From DATBVX01 sp963810775 (GTDB lineage: Bacteria; Pseudomonadota; Gammaproteobacteria; Steroidobacterales; Steroidobacteraceae), in NCBI GenBank assembly GCA_963810775.1, contig CAWEOT010000012.1:17294-81293 (forward strand): DNA of 64,000 nt. The letters are read 5' to 3'. Both the position numbers and the translations under genes were made by a program. This document shows positions 1 to 8,433 of the stretch, piece after piece. The notes beneath the pieces were generated by a model. It was not told the DNA's origin, made no database searches, and was given only the letters and a program-made list of their open reading frames with translations. Numbering within the stretch: the stretch's first letter is position 1; each line of letters opens with the position of its first letter.

Positions 1-115
1 GAGCGTGGGTATCGCTCTTCTCGAGCAGCGGCAGCCCGAAATCCTCGAAATAGCGGGTGCTGGTCGCAACGTCGTCGACCCCGTACAGAATTGCTTCGAT
101 GCCGTTGATGGCCAT
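1..115 (-). CDS. VOC-family protein, N-terminal part only
   Basis: The gene runs off the left edge; 38 codons are visible, reading left from an ATG at 115. The protein starts MAINGIEAILYGVDDVATST and continues RYFEDFGLP, the first strand and helix of a vicinal-oxygen-chelate (glyoxalase / extradiol dioxygenase) domain. It closely resembles the first residues of the two-domain VOC protein at 6826 (LVFGVKDVAASTRYF), so the two are probably paralogues. It is divergent from the flavin monooxygenase at 262 across about 146 bp that should hold both promoters. Substrate and metal ligands cannot be judged from this fragment. Confidence 0.8.
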   Translation of the reverse strand, partial: MAINGIEAILYGVDDVATSTRYFEDFGLPLLEKSDTHA

Positions 116-261
116 GGCGCTACGTCCGTCCTCCGGCGCGCGGATACTGCAGGCAAGGCTAGTGCGGAAGCCGGCACCGGGTGAAATTGATTGGCTCAAT
201 CCCCGGCAACCGGAAAAGTGATTTCTCCGCCCCTACGTGCCAGCGCAACATTAGCCGAACC

Positions 262-1386
262 ATGGGCCGGGTCAGACACGTGCTGGTCGTCGGCGGCGGC
301 ATCGCCGGGCTGTCGAGTGCTATTGCGCTGCGACGCGCCGGCATCGAAGTCGACCTGGTCGAAATCAACGCCAACTGGACGGTCTATCACGTCGGCCTGG
401 CCGTGCAGAGCAATGCGCTGCGTGCGCTGGCGGCATTGGGTGTAGCCGAGCCTTGCGTCGCAGCCGGTTTTCCGTACAACCACGTCAGTTTTCGCGACCG
501 CAATGGAAAGCTCCTCGGCCAGGTCAGCGGTCTGCCCCTTGCCGGCCCACACTTGCCGGCCAACCTGGGCATTACGCGTCCGGCGCTGCATCGAGTGCTG
601 AGCGAGACGGCGCAAAGCCTGGATACTCACATTCGACTCGGCGTTACTTTCTCCAGTCTCGAGCAAGGTGCCGGACAGGTGCGCGTTGCATTCACGGACT
701 CGAGCTGCGCCGACTACGATGCGGTGATTGGCGCCGATGGCATCCACTCCAAGCTCAGGAGCCAGCTGTTTGGCGAAGGACACCAGCCTCGATTCACCGG
801 GCAGAGCACCTGGCGCTACAACGTGCCGCGCCCGCCCGAGCTCGACCAACCGTTCTTCGTCGACATGCCCGGCGGAACTGCCGGCTTCATGCCGCTGGAT
901 GCGAAGACGGGCTATGTGCTGCTGGTACAGTCCGAGCCGGAGAATCCGCGCCTCCCGCCCGAAGAACTCGCCGAAATCTTCCGTTCGCGCCTCGCGATCT
1001 GTGAAGGTCCATTGGCGGAGTTGCGTGAGCACGTCCGCGACCCGCGCCAGGTCGTCTACCGTCCCTTGCACTCGATCTTCATGCCTCCACCGTGGCATGT
1101 GGGCCGAGTGCTGCTAATCGGGGATGCCGTGCACGCGACTACACCGCACTTGGCGCAGGGTGCGGCGCAGGCGATCGAGGATGCCGTCGTACTCGGCGAG
1201 CTGCTGGCGCGCGATGAGTCGATCGAGGATCTGTTCACCGCGTTTCTGCGCCGGCGCTTTGAGCGCTGCAAGCGTATCTACGATGCGTCCTTACAGATCG
1301 GCGAGTGGGAACAGCGTCCGACGCCCGAAGCGAATCGCGTCGCTTTGGTAGCGAGCCTCTTTCCCGTGTTTGCCCAACCTATCTGA
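262..1386 (+). CDS. FAD-dependent monooxygenase (aromatic hydroxylase type)
   Basis: This is a 374-residue class A flavoprotein monooxygenase of the PobA/salicylate-hydroxylase superfamily, expected to hydroxylate an aromatic or similar substrate using NAD(P)H and O2. The FAD dinucleotide-binding motif VVGGGIAGLSSAIALRRAG lies near the N-terminus. The DG motif (AVIGADGIHSKLR) is near residue 160, and the GD motif (VLLIGDAVHATTPHLAQGAA) is near residue 285. I chose the ATG at 262 because it places the nucleotide-binding motif about 7 residues from the start; an in-frame GTG at 181 would add 27 residues unlike the family. It is followed 9 bp later by the MetE/UROD-like gene, so the two are probably cotranscribed. 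The substrate cannot be read from sequence. Confidence 0.88.
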   Translation: MGRVRHVLVVGGGIAGLSSAIALRRAGIEVDLVEINANWTVYHVGLAVQSNALRALAALGVAEPCVAAGFPYNHVSFRDRNGKLLGQVSGLPLAGPHLPANLGITRPALHRVLSETAQSLDTHIRLGVTFSSLEQGAGQVRVAFTDSSCADYDAVIGADGIHSKLRSQLFGEGHQPRFTGQSTWRYNVPRPPELDQPFFVDMPGGTAGFMPLDAKTGYVLLVQSEPENPRLPPEELAEIFRSRLAICEGPLAELREHVRDPRQVVYRPLHSIFMPPPWHVGRVLLIGDAVHATTPHLAQGAAQAIEDAVVLGELLARDESIEDLFTAFLRRRFERCKRIYDASLQIGEWEQRPTPEANRVALVASLFPVFAQPI

Positions 1387-1395
1387 GGATTGATT

Positions 1396-2421
1396 ATGGT
1401 CACCCATGTGCATTTCGTCGGCAGTATCGGTCTCGATTCCACCGAGGAGGTGTTCGAAAGCGTCGGCGCGACGGTCAAGGGACTGGTCAAACGCTGTCCG
1501 GACGGGGAAATCGGCGGCCGAAGATTGTGGATCAGTTACCAATGGCCGGTGCTGCGCGCGACGTCATTCCTCGAGCCCGCGAGCGACAACGCGGTGCCGG
1601 GCATGGGCCTCTGCGTCTTGCGTGTGAAGTCAGGCGCGCCAGCCGGTGACATTCATTTTGGCGAGCTTGGTTATGCGCGCGAGGCCCGCATCTCGTATCA
1701 GGACTTTCTGGCTGCGCGCAAGCGGGGCCTCATCGACGCCAGCACTCGTTTCCAGGTCAGTCTGCCGACGCCGGTCGCAGTCATCGGCGCGTTCGTTGTG
1801 CCGCAGGATCTTCCGAAGGTCCTCCCTGCGTACGAAGCAGCGATGCTCAGGGAGGTCGCGAAGATCTGCGCCGCGATCCCTCACGCCGATCTCGCCATCC
1901 AATGGGACGTCTGTATCGAGATGATCCAGTGGGACGGGCGCGTGCCGATAATGCCATCGTTTCCGGGCATGGCGCAGGCGTTCGCCGGCGCTTTCGCGTA
2001 TCTGTCGGCTGCAGTACCCAATGGCGTGGAGCTCGGATTTCACCTGTGCTATGGGGACATGGACGCGAAGCATTTCGTTGAGCCCGCCGACCTCGGCAAG
2101 GCCGTCGAGCTTGCAAATCTGATCCTCGAGAATGCGGGGCGAACGGTGAATTGGATTCACATGCCGGTGCCCATGGATCGCGCCGATGCCGCGTACTTCG
2201 CGCCGCTTAAGAGTTTGAAGCGCGGTCCGTCGACCGAGCTGTATCTCGGGTTGGTGCATGCCAAGGACGGCGTGGAAGGTACTGTGCGCCGAATGAAGGC
2301 CGCGAGCGCGTTCGTGCAAGGCTTCGGTATCGCAACCGAATGCGGTATCGGTCGCGCGCGCACGCGCGAGCTCGCTCGCGAGATCATGCGGGTCCACGCC
2401 GGTGCCGCACAGGCGTTTTAG
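1396..2421 (+). CDS. MetE/UROD-superfamily TIM-barrel protein, unknown function
   Basis: This 341-residue protein has the look of the cobalamin-independent methionine synthase C-terminal / uroporphyrinogen decarboxylase fold. The motif CPDGEIGGRRLWI near residue 35 recalls the PDGExGxR signature of uncharacterised MetE-like proteins, and there is a long alpha/beta barrel with HLCYGD and a late GIATECGIGRAR segment. A clear ribosome site (GAGGA, 1385-1389) sits six bases before the ATG at 1396, which is preferred to a TTG at 1390. It lies between a flavin monooxygenase and an enolase-like gene on the same strand, so a joint catabolic role is likely. I cannot name the reaction. Confidence 0.6.
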   Translation: MVTHVHFVGSIGLDSTEEVFESVGATVKGLVKRCPDGEIGGRRLWISYQWPVLRATSFLEPASDNAVPGMGLCVLRVKSGAPAGDIHFGELGYAREARISYQDFLAARKRGLIDASTRFQVSLPTPVAVIGAFVVPQDLPKVLPAYEAAMLREVAKICAAIPHADLAIQWDVCIEMIQWDGRVPIMPSFPGMAQAFAGAFAYLSAAVPNGVELGFHLCYGDMDAKHFVEPADLGKAVELANLILENAGRTVNWIHMPVPMDRADAAYFAPLKSLKRGPSTELYLGLVHAKDGVEGTVRRMKAASAFVQGFGIATECGIGRARTRELAREIMRVHAGAAQAF

Positions 2422-2452
2422 GGATGAGCGCGCTGGCCTGGAGTTGCCATAG

Positions 2453-3739
2453 TTGACAAGGATCCACGCAATTCGGGCCCGTCAGATACTCGACTCGCGC
2501 GGGCGACCGACAGTTGAAGCAGAGGTTGAGCTGCAGGATGGCACAGTAGGCCGAGCCTCGGTTCCGTCCGGCGCATCGACCGGCGCCGCGGAAGCACATG
2601 AGCTGCGCGACGGCGATGTTGAACGTTATGAGGGGCGTGGCGTCCTCCAAGCGGTCGCGAACGTTCAAGGCGAAATCGCGTCTGCCCTGGTAGGCTACGA
2701 GGCCGCTGACCAGGCGCGGCTCGATGCAAGTCTGCGTGAGCTGGACGGCACGCCACAACTCAGGCGGCTCGGTGCAAACGGGATTCTGGCGGTTTCGATC
2801 GCGAGCTGTCGGGCGGCGGCGGCGGCGCTGAAGCGACCGCTATTCGCGCACATCGCGGAGCTCTCGGGAAGCGATTCGTATCTGTTGCCGACTCCAATGA
2901 TGAACATTCTGAGCGGTGGGTTGCATGCGGCGCGAAGCATGGATATCCAGGACTTCCTCGTCATTCCTCTGCGTGCCGCGTCGATGTCCGAAGCCATCCA
3001 CACGATTGCGCGCGTGCGGGCTGCAGCCGATGCAGTAGCACACCGGCGGGGCATGTCGACGCTCCTTGCTGATGAGGGCGGGTTAAGCCCAGGTCTGCCA
3101 ACCCCCATTGCGGCACTTGAAATGATGATCGAGTGCATCGAGGCCGCGCGACTGCGGCCAGGCGAGGACATCGGCATCGCCATCGATGTTGCTGCAACTT
3201 CTTTGCGCGACTCCCATGGCCAATACCGCCTGGAACGTGAAGGTCGCACTGACAGCACTCAGCAGATGATCGAACGAATCCGGGACTGGACCCGACGCTA
3301 CCCCGTCGTCTCCATTGAAGATGGCTTGCACGAGGAAGATTGGGAGGGATGGGCGCAGCTGACCTCCGACCTCGGATCGCGGGTTCAGCTGGTAGGAGAT
3401 GATCTCTTTACGACCAGTCCAGAGCGTCTTGCTCGCGGTATTCGTGAGCGCATCGCGAACGCAGTGCTCGTCAAGGCCAACCAGATCGGCACACTGACCG
3501 ATTCGTTGCAGGTCATCGCATCCGCGCGCGCGGCCGGATACAACGCTATCGTTTCGGCGCGCTCCGGAGAGACCGAAGATGCGTTCATTGCGGATCTCGC
3601 TGTGGGCACGTCTGCCAGTCAGATCAAGATCGGATCCCTGCGCACCTCCAATACCGTCTGCAAATACAACCAGCTGCTGCGGATCGAAGAGGACGATCGC
3701 GTCCGATATGCGGGCACTCCGCGTTTCTGCCGCGCGTAG
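2453..3739 (+). CDS. Enolase-family protein with altered active site
   Basis: The 428-residue protein is full length for enolase and aligns throughout: ARQILDSRGRPTVEAEV at the N-terminus, VPSGASTGAAEAHELRDG for the mobile loop, LLADEGG, VVSIEDGLHEEDW, VQLVGDDLF, LVKANQIGTLTD and SQIKIGS. Metal ligands Asp245, Glu289 and Asp316 and catalytic Glu208, Lys341 and Lys392 are present. However, the active-site histidine of the SHRSGETED motif is alanine (Ala369 in SARSGETED), and the catalytic Glu of DIQEF is Asp167. In true enolases (yeast His373 and Glu168) these residues are needed for full activity, so another substrate or function is likely. It starts with TTG after a weak GGAG, 31 bp behind the MetE-like gene. 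It is convergent with the methyltransferase that follows. Confidence 0.85.
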   Translation: MTRIHAIRARQILDSRGRPTVEAEVELQDGTVGRASVPSGASTGAAEAHELRDGDVERYEGRGVLQAVANVQGEIASALVGYEAADQARLDASLRELDGTPQLRRLGANGILAVSIASCRAAAAALKRPLFAHIAELSGSDSYLLPTPMMNILSGGLHAARSMDIQDFLVIPLRAASMSEAIHTIARVRAAADAVAHRRGMSTLLADEGGLSPGLPTPIAALEMMIECIEAARLRPGEDIGIAIDVAATSLRDSHGQYRLEREGRTDSTQQMIERIRDWTRRYPVVSIEDGLHEEDWEGWAQLTSDLGSRVQLVGDDLFTTSPERLARGIRERIANAVLVKANQIGTLTDSLQVIASARAAGYNAIVSARSGETEDAFIADLAVGTSASQIKIGSLRTSNTVCKYNQLLRIEEDDRVRYAGTPRFCRA

Positions 3740-4354
3740 TCAGCGTTTGCGGCTCACCTCAATGCCGCTGCCGATATTCAACAATACCGAATCGAATTCG
3801 AGCTCGCGCACACGCTTCTGATAAGCCAATGCCGCGGGCCTCGACATTTCCGGCTGCAGCATGTTGTCGCCGACGATGATCGTACCCGAGCGCAGCTTTG
3901 GCGTGATGAGTTCGAGACACGGAACATACAGATCTTTCCACAGATCGATGAGCGCGAAGTCGATCGGCGCGGAGAGAGTGCCGATCACGTCCAGCGCGTT
4001 GCCGATCCGGAAATCCACATGCTCGGCCAAACCCGCTCGCCTCAGCGCCTCGCGAGCGTACTGGGACTTCGCGGTAGCCAGTTCGATGGTGGTCACGCGG
4101 CCGCCCACCTCGCGAGCAGCCTGGGCGAGATATAGCGTCGAGTAGCCGTAGGAGGTGCCAATTTCCACGATATTCTGCGCCTCTGCCCCGCGGATGAGCA
4201 GTTGCAGGAGCGTTGCCGTCTCCCGACCCACGGGCAGCAGCATTTCATCGCGACGCGCCATCATCTGATCGGGTGCAATGGTGTGCATCTCGCGCGACTC
4301 GCGCGCAGCACGGGCCTCGTATTCGGCGGCGACTGAATCAAATCGTGCATCCAT
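3740..4354 (-). CDS. Class I SAM-dependent O-methyltransferase
   Basis: This 204-residue protein is of the catechol/caffeoyl-CoA O-methyltransferase type (Methyltransf_24/3). It carries the SAM-binding motif I NIVEIGTSYGYSTLYLA near residue 62, an acidic residue in VTTIELATAK for the ribose, and DFALIDLWKDLY near residue 132 for the metal/catalytic region. A good ribosome site (AAAGGAG read on the minus strand) precedes the ATG. It starts 15 bp downstream of the kinase gene's stop and is probably in one operon with it. It converges directly on the enolase-like gene with no spacer. A phenolic acceptor is plausible but not shown. Confidence 0.85.
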   Translation of the reverse strand: MDARFDSVAAEYEARAARESREMHTIAPDQMMARRDEMLLPVGRETATLLQLLIRGAEAQNIVEIGTSYGYSTLYLAQAAREVGGRVTTIELATAKSQYAREALRRAGLAEHVDFRIGNALDVIGTLSAPIDFALIDLWKDLYVPCLELITPKLRSGTIIVGDNMLQPEMSRPAALAYQKRVRELEFDSVLLNIGSGIEVSRKR

Positions 4355-4369
4355 CGTTCACTCCTTTGT

Positions 4370-5395
4370 TTAGGCGTCATGACCGTACCGGGCGCAAATC
4401 GCTGCCTCCCAGGCATGCATGACTTCGGCGATGCAAAGCGGTGCCTGCGCGATCAGCCGACACGTGACCTCACGCACCACGTCTTGCTTTTCGGGCGAAT
4501 CAATCAGGTATTCAACCGGTGACTTTCCGTCCACGCGAGCGAGGAGAAGCGCGGGCAACAACGCTGCGACACGCTCCTCCAGTGCGTCCGGCGTCTCCCA
4601 CGTGATCCCAGCCCGATACGCAGAGACCATGCTTGCGCCACTTTGCAGATAGGAATGGATGAGGTCGGGATGGACCAGGCACTTCAGCAGGAGGTGCGTC
4701 AGGCAGAACGTCAGGTCGAAAGCGGGATCGCCATACCATGCGCATTCGGCGTCAATGAACACCGGGCCCGAGGCCCCCATCAGAATGTTCTTCGGACTCA
4801 CGTCGCCATGGACTAGCGCTTGCGACTGATCGGTGGTCCGTCGCGCGAGCGCATGCAAAGCCGACGACAGATCAGCATGGCGGCGCGCGGTCGCAATAAG
4901 ATAAGGTTCGATGCGTATCGCTTCGAAGATGGGAAGCGTGCCAAACCGCTCCCGGAGTGCCGCATCTCCGGCGCTGGCGGCGTGCAGGCCCGCGAGCAGC
5001 GTACCCACTTCGCTCGCAAAGGACGCGCTGACTCTGCGCTGCAGGAGTTCCTGCTTCCAGATCGGATACTTTTGGGGGTCGAAATACGACATCGCGAACA
5101 TGCCAAACGCTTCGGAGTAAGCGATGGGCTCGGGAATATGGGTGGGCGCGAGCCGGAAGGCGAACTCGAGCCAGGCCCATTCGAATCCGTTGCGTGACAC
5201 CGGAGCGAACCATTCCGCAGCGCCCTTGAGCTGTGGCAGTGCTCGCTTGATGCAGATGGTTCGGTGCGGCAGGTCTACTCGCCAGATCTCGGAAGACACT
5301 CCGCCGCCCAATGGGGACCACCGCACACGCTCCGCACCGGTCACCAGACCGATGTCCTTGAGAAACTGCTCCATTACTGGCTCTGGCGTGCTCAT
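4370..5395 (-). CDS. Aminoglycoside-phosphotransferase-family kinase
   Basis: This 341-residue small-molecule kinase has the APH/choline kinase fold. Near residue 27 SPLGGGVSSEIWRV forms the nucleotide loop. Near residue 48 ICIKRALPQLK carries the ATP lysine. LVHGDVSPKNILM (about residue 195) is the Brenner catalytic loop with Asp and Asn, and VFIDAECAWYGDPAFDLTF supplies the metal-binding Asp and the following APH motif. Many catabolic members phosphorylate alcohols or sugars, so it should not be read as antibiotic resistance. It leads a two-gene operon with the O-methyltransferase. It is divergent from the flavin monooxygenase at 5546 (150 bp gap). Confidence 0.8.
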   Translation of the reverse strand: MSTPEPVMEQFLKDIGLVTGAERVRWSPLGGGVSSEIWRVDLPHRTICIKRALPQLKGAAEWFAPVSRNGFEWAWLEFAFRLAPTHIPEPIAYSEAFGMFAMSYFDPQKYPIWKQELLQRRVSASFASEVGTLLAGLHAASAGDAALRERFGTLPIFEAIRIEPYLIATARRHADLSSALHALARRTTDQSQALVHGDVSPKNILMGASGPVFIDAECAWYGDPAFDLTFCLTHLLLKCLVHPDLIHSYLQSGASMVSAYRAGITWETPDALEERVAALLPALLLARVDGKSPVEYLIDSPEKQDVVREVTCRLIAQAPLCIAEVMHAWEAAICARYGHDA

Positions 5396-5545
5396 TCCGA
5401 AAACCTGACGGTTTCAGCCGAGCGTATCTTTCGGCTTCACCCCCAGCAAATCGAAGCTATTGCTGGCAACTATCCGTCCAGCAAATTCGACCCACCGGCG
5501 AAGGTCGCGTTTGAGTCGAAACGATAGTTTTCGTGCATAGCTGCA

Positions 5546-6829
5546 ATGGATGAAAGCAATTTTGGCAATGCCGCGGCGCTCTCTAGGATCGCTCTAGGGC
5601 AACCAGTGGAGGCCAGGACGTTGCATTGCGGCGGTGAGAATCGAGGACGGATCGCGGTCGTTGGCGCGGGGCCGGCGGGCATGGCCGCCGCGTTGGCGGC
5701 ACACCGCGCAGGGTTCGACGTTTCACTGTACGAGCGCTATCACGAGATCAAGGCGGCCGGAAACATCCTCAACCTCTGGCCGCCTCCACAGAAAGTGTTG
5801 CGCTTTCTCGGTGTCGATACGGTTGACTTGGGCGCTCCGTGTCATGTGCAGTTCCAGCGCTTCGACGGCAAGCTGCGTGCTGATGTGAATCTGCCGGCAG
5901 AGGTCGTGCGTGACTACGGCGGCGGTTTCATCGGCATGCTGCGCTGGGGTCTCTACAAGCGCATGCTCGAGGCGTTACCCGCAGGCATGCTCCAGCTGGA
6001 TCATCGAGTCGTGGGCCTGCGCCCTCGGGATCACCATGTCCTTGTCGAATTCGATGATCGATCTCCCGCGCAAGCTGATGTCGTGGTGGGCGCTGACGGC
6101 ATCAACTCGATCGTCCGCGAAGTACTGTGGGGGAAGGAACCCACCCGTCACCAGGGCTTGCACCTCGTCGGAGGCTATCTCTTCATTGACGGGCCGATGC
6201 CCGTCGAAGGTGTCGTGGCACACAATCGCACGACGCAGGCAAGCTATACGCCCATCCGCCACGAAGGACGCAACGGATACGAATGGTGGGTGCTCGAGGC
6301 GTGCGATCCCGGTGCCGAGTTCACCGAGGACCTGCTCGGGTTTTCGCGGCGTCGGGCCGCAGCCTTCTCGCCAATGGTGCGGTCCTTGATCGATCAGACA
6401 CCACGGGACCATCTGCAACGCTGGGAAATTCGCGACCGTCCACCACTCAAGCAGTGGTCGAAGGGGCGCGTGACGCTCGTCGGAGATGCTGCACACCCGA
6501 CTTCGCCCTACGCCGCGTACGGAGCGGGCATGTCCATCGAGGATGGCTACTTCCTCGCCCGCGAGCTTACCGCGTGCAACATGCGCGACGATGCATCGGT
6601 GCAGCGTGCATTGCAGGCGTTCGAAGATCGGCGCAAGCCGCACACGGCGCGCGTCAGTCAGCAGGCGTACTTCACCGGTAAGCTGTTCCACCGCATGCCG
6701 CGGCCTTTTCAGCCCATACGTGACTTCATATTCGACCACACCCCGCTCCTGCAGAGGATCATCGGCGATGCCACTCCCGCCCATATTCTCAAGCAGCTGA
6801 GCGAAATAGAGGAGCCGATAAGAGCATGA
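5546..6829 (+). CDS. FAD-dependent monooxygenase
   Basis: The 427-residue protein is a class A flavoprotein hydroxylase. It has a GxGxxG motif IAVVGAGPAGMAAALAAHR (about residue 36), the DG motif VVVGADGINSIVREVLWG (about 177) and the GD motif VTLVGDAAHPTSPYAAYGAG (about 310). A non-homologous 30-residue N-terminal extension precedes the FAD motif; translation may start further in, but there is no better ATG. Its stop overlaps the start of the VOC protein by four bases (ATGA), so translation is coupled. With the downstream VOC protein, Rieske ferredoxin and DUF2218 gene it forms a compact oxidative cassette, probably hydroxylation followed by ring opening or rearrangement. Confidence 0.88.
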   Translation: MDESNFGNAAALSRIALGQPVEARTLHCGGENRGRIAVVGAGPAGMAAALAAHRAGFDVSLYERYHEIKAAGNILNLWPPPQKVLRFLGVDTVDLGAPCHVQFQRFDGKLRADVNLPAEVVRDYGGGFIGMLRWGLYKRMLEALPAGMLQLDHRVVGLRPRDHHVLVEFDDRSPAQADVVVGADGINSIVREVLWGKEPTRHQGLHLVGGYLFIDGPMPVEGVVAHNRTTQASYTPIRHEGRNGYEWWVLEACDPGAEFTEDLLGFSRRRAAAFSPMVRSLIDQTPRDHLQRWEIRDRPPLKQWSKGRVTLVGDAAHPTSPYAAYGAGMSIEDGYFLARELTACNMRDDASVQRALQAFEDRRKPHTARVSQQAYFTGKLFHRMPRPFQPIRDFIFDHTPLLQRIIGDATPAHILKQLSEIEEPIRA

Positions 6830-7764
6830 ACATCGTTGGTTTGGATTCGCTGGTCTTCGGCGTCAAGGACGTCGCGGCGAGCACTCGTTACTTCACGGAC
6901 TACGGACTTGTGCCCATCGGTGTCGACGAGCGTGGTGGCCGATTCGAGGCGGCGGACGGCACCTCCGTCGTCATTCGACGGGAGGACGATTCGGCGCTAC
7001 CCGCCCCGATGGAGACTTCCACGCAACTGCGCGAAACCGTATACGGGGTTGCCGACATCCCGACACTCGAATCGATTCGCCGTGAGCTGGCGAAGGATCG
7101 GCCGGTGCGTGACACGCAGGACGGGGCGGTGTGTGCAGTCGATGATGCTGGCTTTGCGCTTCGCTTTCAGGTGAGCGTGCGCCGGGCGTTCAAGGGCAAT
7201 TCAGAGCGCGTGAATTCACCGGGATTGCCGCCGTCACGGAAGGTCAACGAGATCGGCGCCACGCCAGGCAGGGAGATACTACCGGCGACGCTCTCGCATG
7301 TTGTCTACTTCGTGCCCGACTTCGCGAAGGCCGAAGCGTTTTACGTGCGGCGGCTCGGCTTTCGTTGCACGGACCGCTTCACCAATGTCGGCCCCTTCCT
7401 GCGCCCGGCCGGGACGCCCGAGCACCACACTTTGTTTCTCATACAGACGCCCCCGTTCATGAAGGGTGTCGAACATTTCACCTTCCACCTCGCGGGCCCC
7501 ACCGAAGTGCTCGACGCCGGCACTCGATTTGCCGACAAGGGCTACCAGACCTTCTGGGGTCCGGGACGGCACCTCTTCGGCTCGAACTGGTTCTGGTACT
7601 TCAACAGCCCGCTGGGCTGTCACGTCGAGTACGACGCCGACATGGATCTGCACGATGACGCGTGGAAGGGACGGGAAGCGCCGGCGAGCGCCGACACTTC
7701 TCAGCTTTTCCTGTTCCAGAACCGAGCGAAGTGGTTCCCAATGGGGCCACCGCCAGGCAAGTGA
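6826..7764 (+). CDS. Two-domain VOC protein (extradiol dioxygenase-like)
   Basis: The 312-residue protein has two vicinal-oxygen-chelate modules, about residues 1-120 and 150-290. The C-terminal module has plausible metal ligands: His in LSHVVYFVPDFAKAE, His in VEHFTFHLAGP, and Glu in GCHVEYDADMD. This is the type I extradiol dioxygenase arrangement and suggests a ring-cleaving dioxygenase or related isomerase acting after the upstream monooxygenase. The N-terminal module lacks an obvious ligand set, as is usual for these two-domain enzymes. Its stop overlaps the GTG start of the Rieske ferredoxin. Confidence 0.78.
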   Translation: MNIVGLDSLVFGVKDVAASTRYFTDYGLVPIGVDERGGRFEAADGTSVVIRREDDSALPAPMETSTQLRETVYGVADIPTLESIRRELAKDRPVRDTQDGAVCAVDDAGFALRFQVSVRRAFKGNSERVNSPGLPPSRKVNEIGATPGREILPATLSHVVYFVPDFAKAEAFYVRRLGFRCTDRFTNVGPFLRPAGTPEHHTLFLIQTPPFMKGVEHFTFHLAGPTEVLDAGTRFADKGYQTFWGPGRHLFGSNWFWYFNSPLGCHVEYDADMDLHDDAWKGREAPASADTSQLFLFQNRAKWFPMGPPPGK

Positions 7765-8117
7765 CCGCGAGCCAGCGTCTATGCCATCTCGACGACATAC
7801 CCGATGGCACAGCACGCGGCTTTCCGGCCCCTGGAGTCGCGGTGGGCAACATTTTTCTCGTCAGGCGCGGCGCTGACGTCTTCGCCTACCGCGACGAATG
7901 TCCTCATCAGGGAACGCCGCTCGCGTGGCGCCGCGACGAGTACCTGAGCCCCGATCGCGAGCGCATCGTCTGCTCCGGGCACGGCGCGGAATTCGAGACT
8001 ACGAGTGGCCTGTGCCTGCGTGGCCCGTGCATCGGTCAGCACCTCGTCACGGTATCGCTGCATGTCGACAGCCACGGAGATGTGTATCTCGTCCGCGCCG
8101 ACAAAAGCACCCCATGA
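7761..8117 (+). CDS. Rieske [2Fe-2S] ferredoxin
   Basis: This 118-residue Rieske-type electron-transfer protein has ligands Cys47 and His49 (CPHQG) and Cys71 and His74 (CSGHG), the standard CxH...CxxH pattern. The GTG start at 7761 overlaps the previous stop (GTGA) and gives the normal length; an upstream ATG at 7662 would add 33 residues buried in the VOC gene. It probably passes electrons to an oxygenase. No Rieske oxygenase alpha subunit is adjacent, so its partner may be elsewhere, or it may keep the Fe(II) of the VOC dioxygenase reduced, as XylT-type ferredoxins do. Confidence 0.83.
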   Translation: MTASQRLCHLDDIPDGTARGFPAPGVAVGNIFLVRRGADVFAYRDECPHQGTPLAWRRDEYLSPDRERIVCSGHGAEFETTSGLCLRGPCIGQHLVTVSLHVDSHGDVYLVRADKSTP

Positions 8118-8142
8118 CCGACAGACCACAGGAGAACTTATT

Positions 8143-8433
8143 TTGCCGCTTGCAACTGCGCACGTAGCGATTGCCGATCCACCGCGTTACATGAACCGGC
8201 TGGCCAAACACTTCGAGCACCGTGTCGCCGTCGACCGTCACGCGCGTAACGCGAGCGTGGCCTTCGCCGGCGCACCGTGCGCGATGCAGGCCAGCGATAC
8301 GCACCTCGACATCCGGATCGAGGCTGATGACGCAGCCATTCTGGCGCGCATCCAGGACGTCGTCACGAAGCACCTGAAACAGGTTGCCTCGCAAGAAACG
8401 TTTGAGGTGGAGTGGTCGACGTCGGCGGATTAA
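8143..8433 (+). CDS. DUF2218-domain protein
   Basis: This 96-residue protein matches the DUF2218 pattern: PPRYMNRLAKHFEHRVAVDR at the N-terminus, a central beta segment with FAGAPCAMQASDTHLDI, and a helix IEADDAAILARIQDVVTKHL. Members of the family occur beside siderophore-interacting or redox proteins, but their role is not established. The TTG at 8143 is chosen because AGGAGA (8130-8135) lies 7 bases upstream; the ATG at 8114 is in another frame. It is the last gene of the monooxygenase cassette and overlaps the convergent DUF1080 gene by 4 bp. Confidence 0.7.
   Translation: MPLATAHVAIADPPRYMNRLAKHFEHRVAVDRHARNASVAFAGAPCAMQASDTHLDIRIEADDAAILARIQDVVTKHLKQVASQETFEVEWSTSAD

Noticed and set aside
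4370..5395. Antibiotic-resistance reading of the APH-type kinase
   Set aside because: The APH fold is shared by many metabolic kinases, and the neighbours are catabolic; no resistance context is visible.
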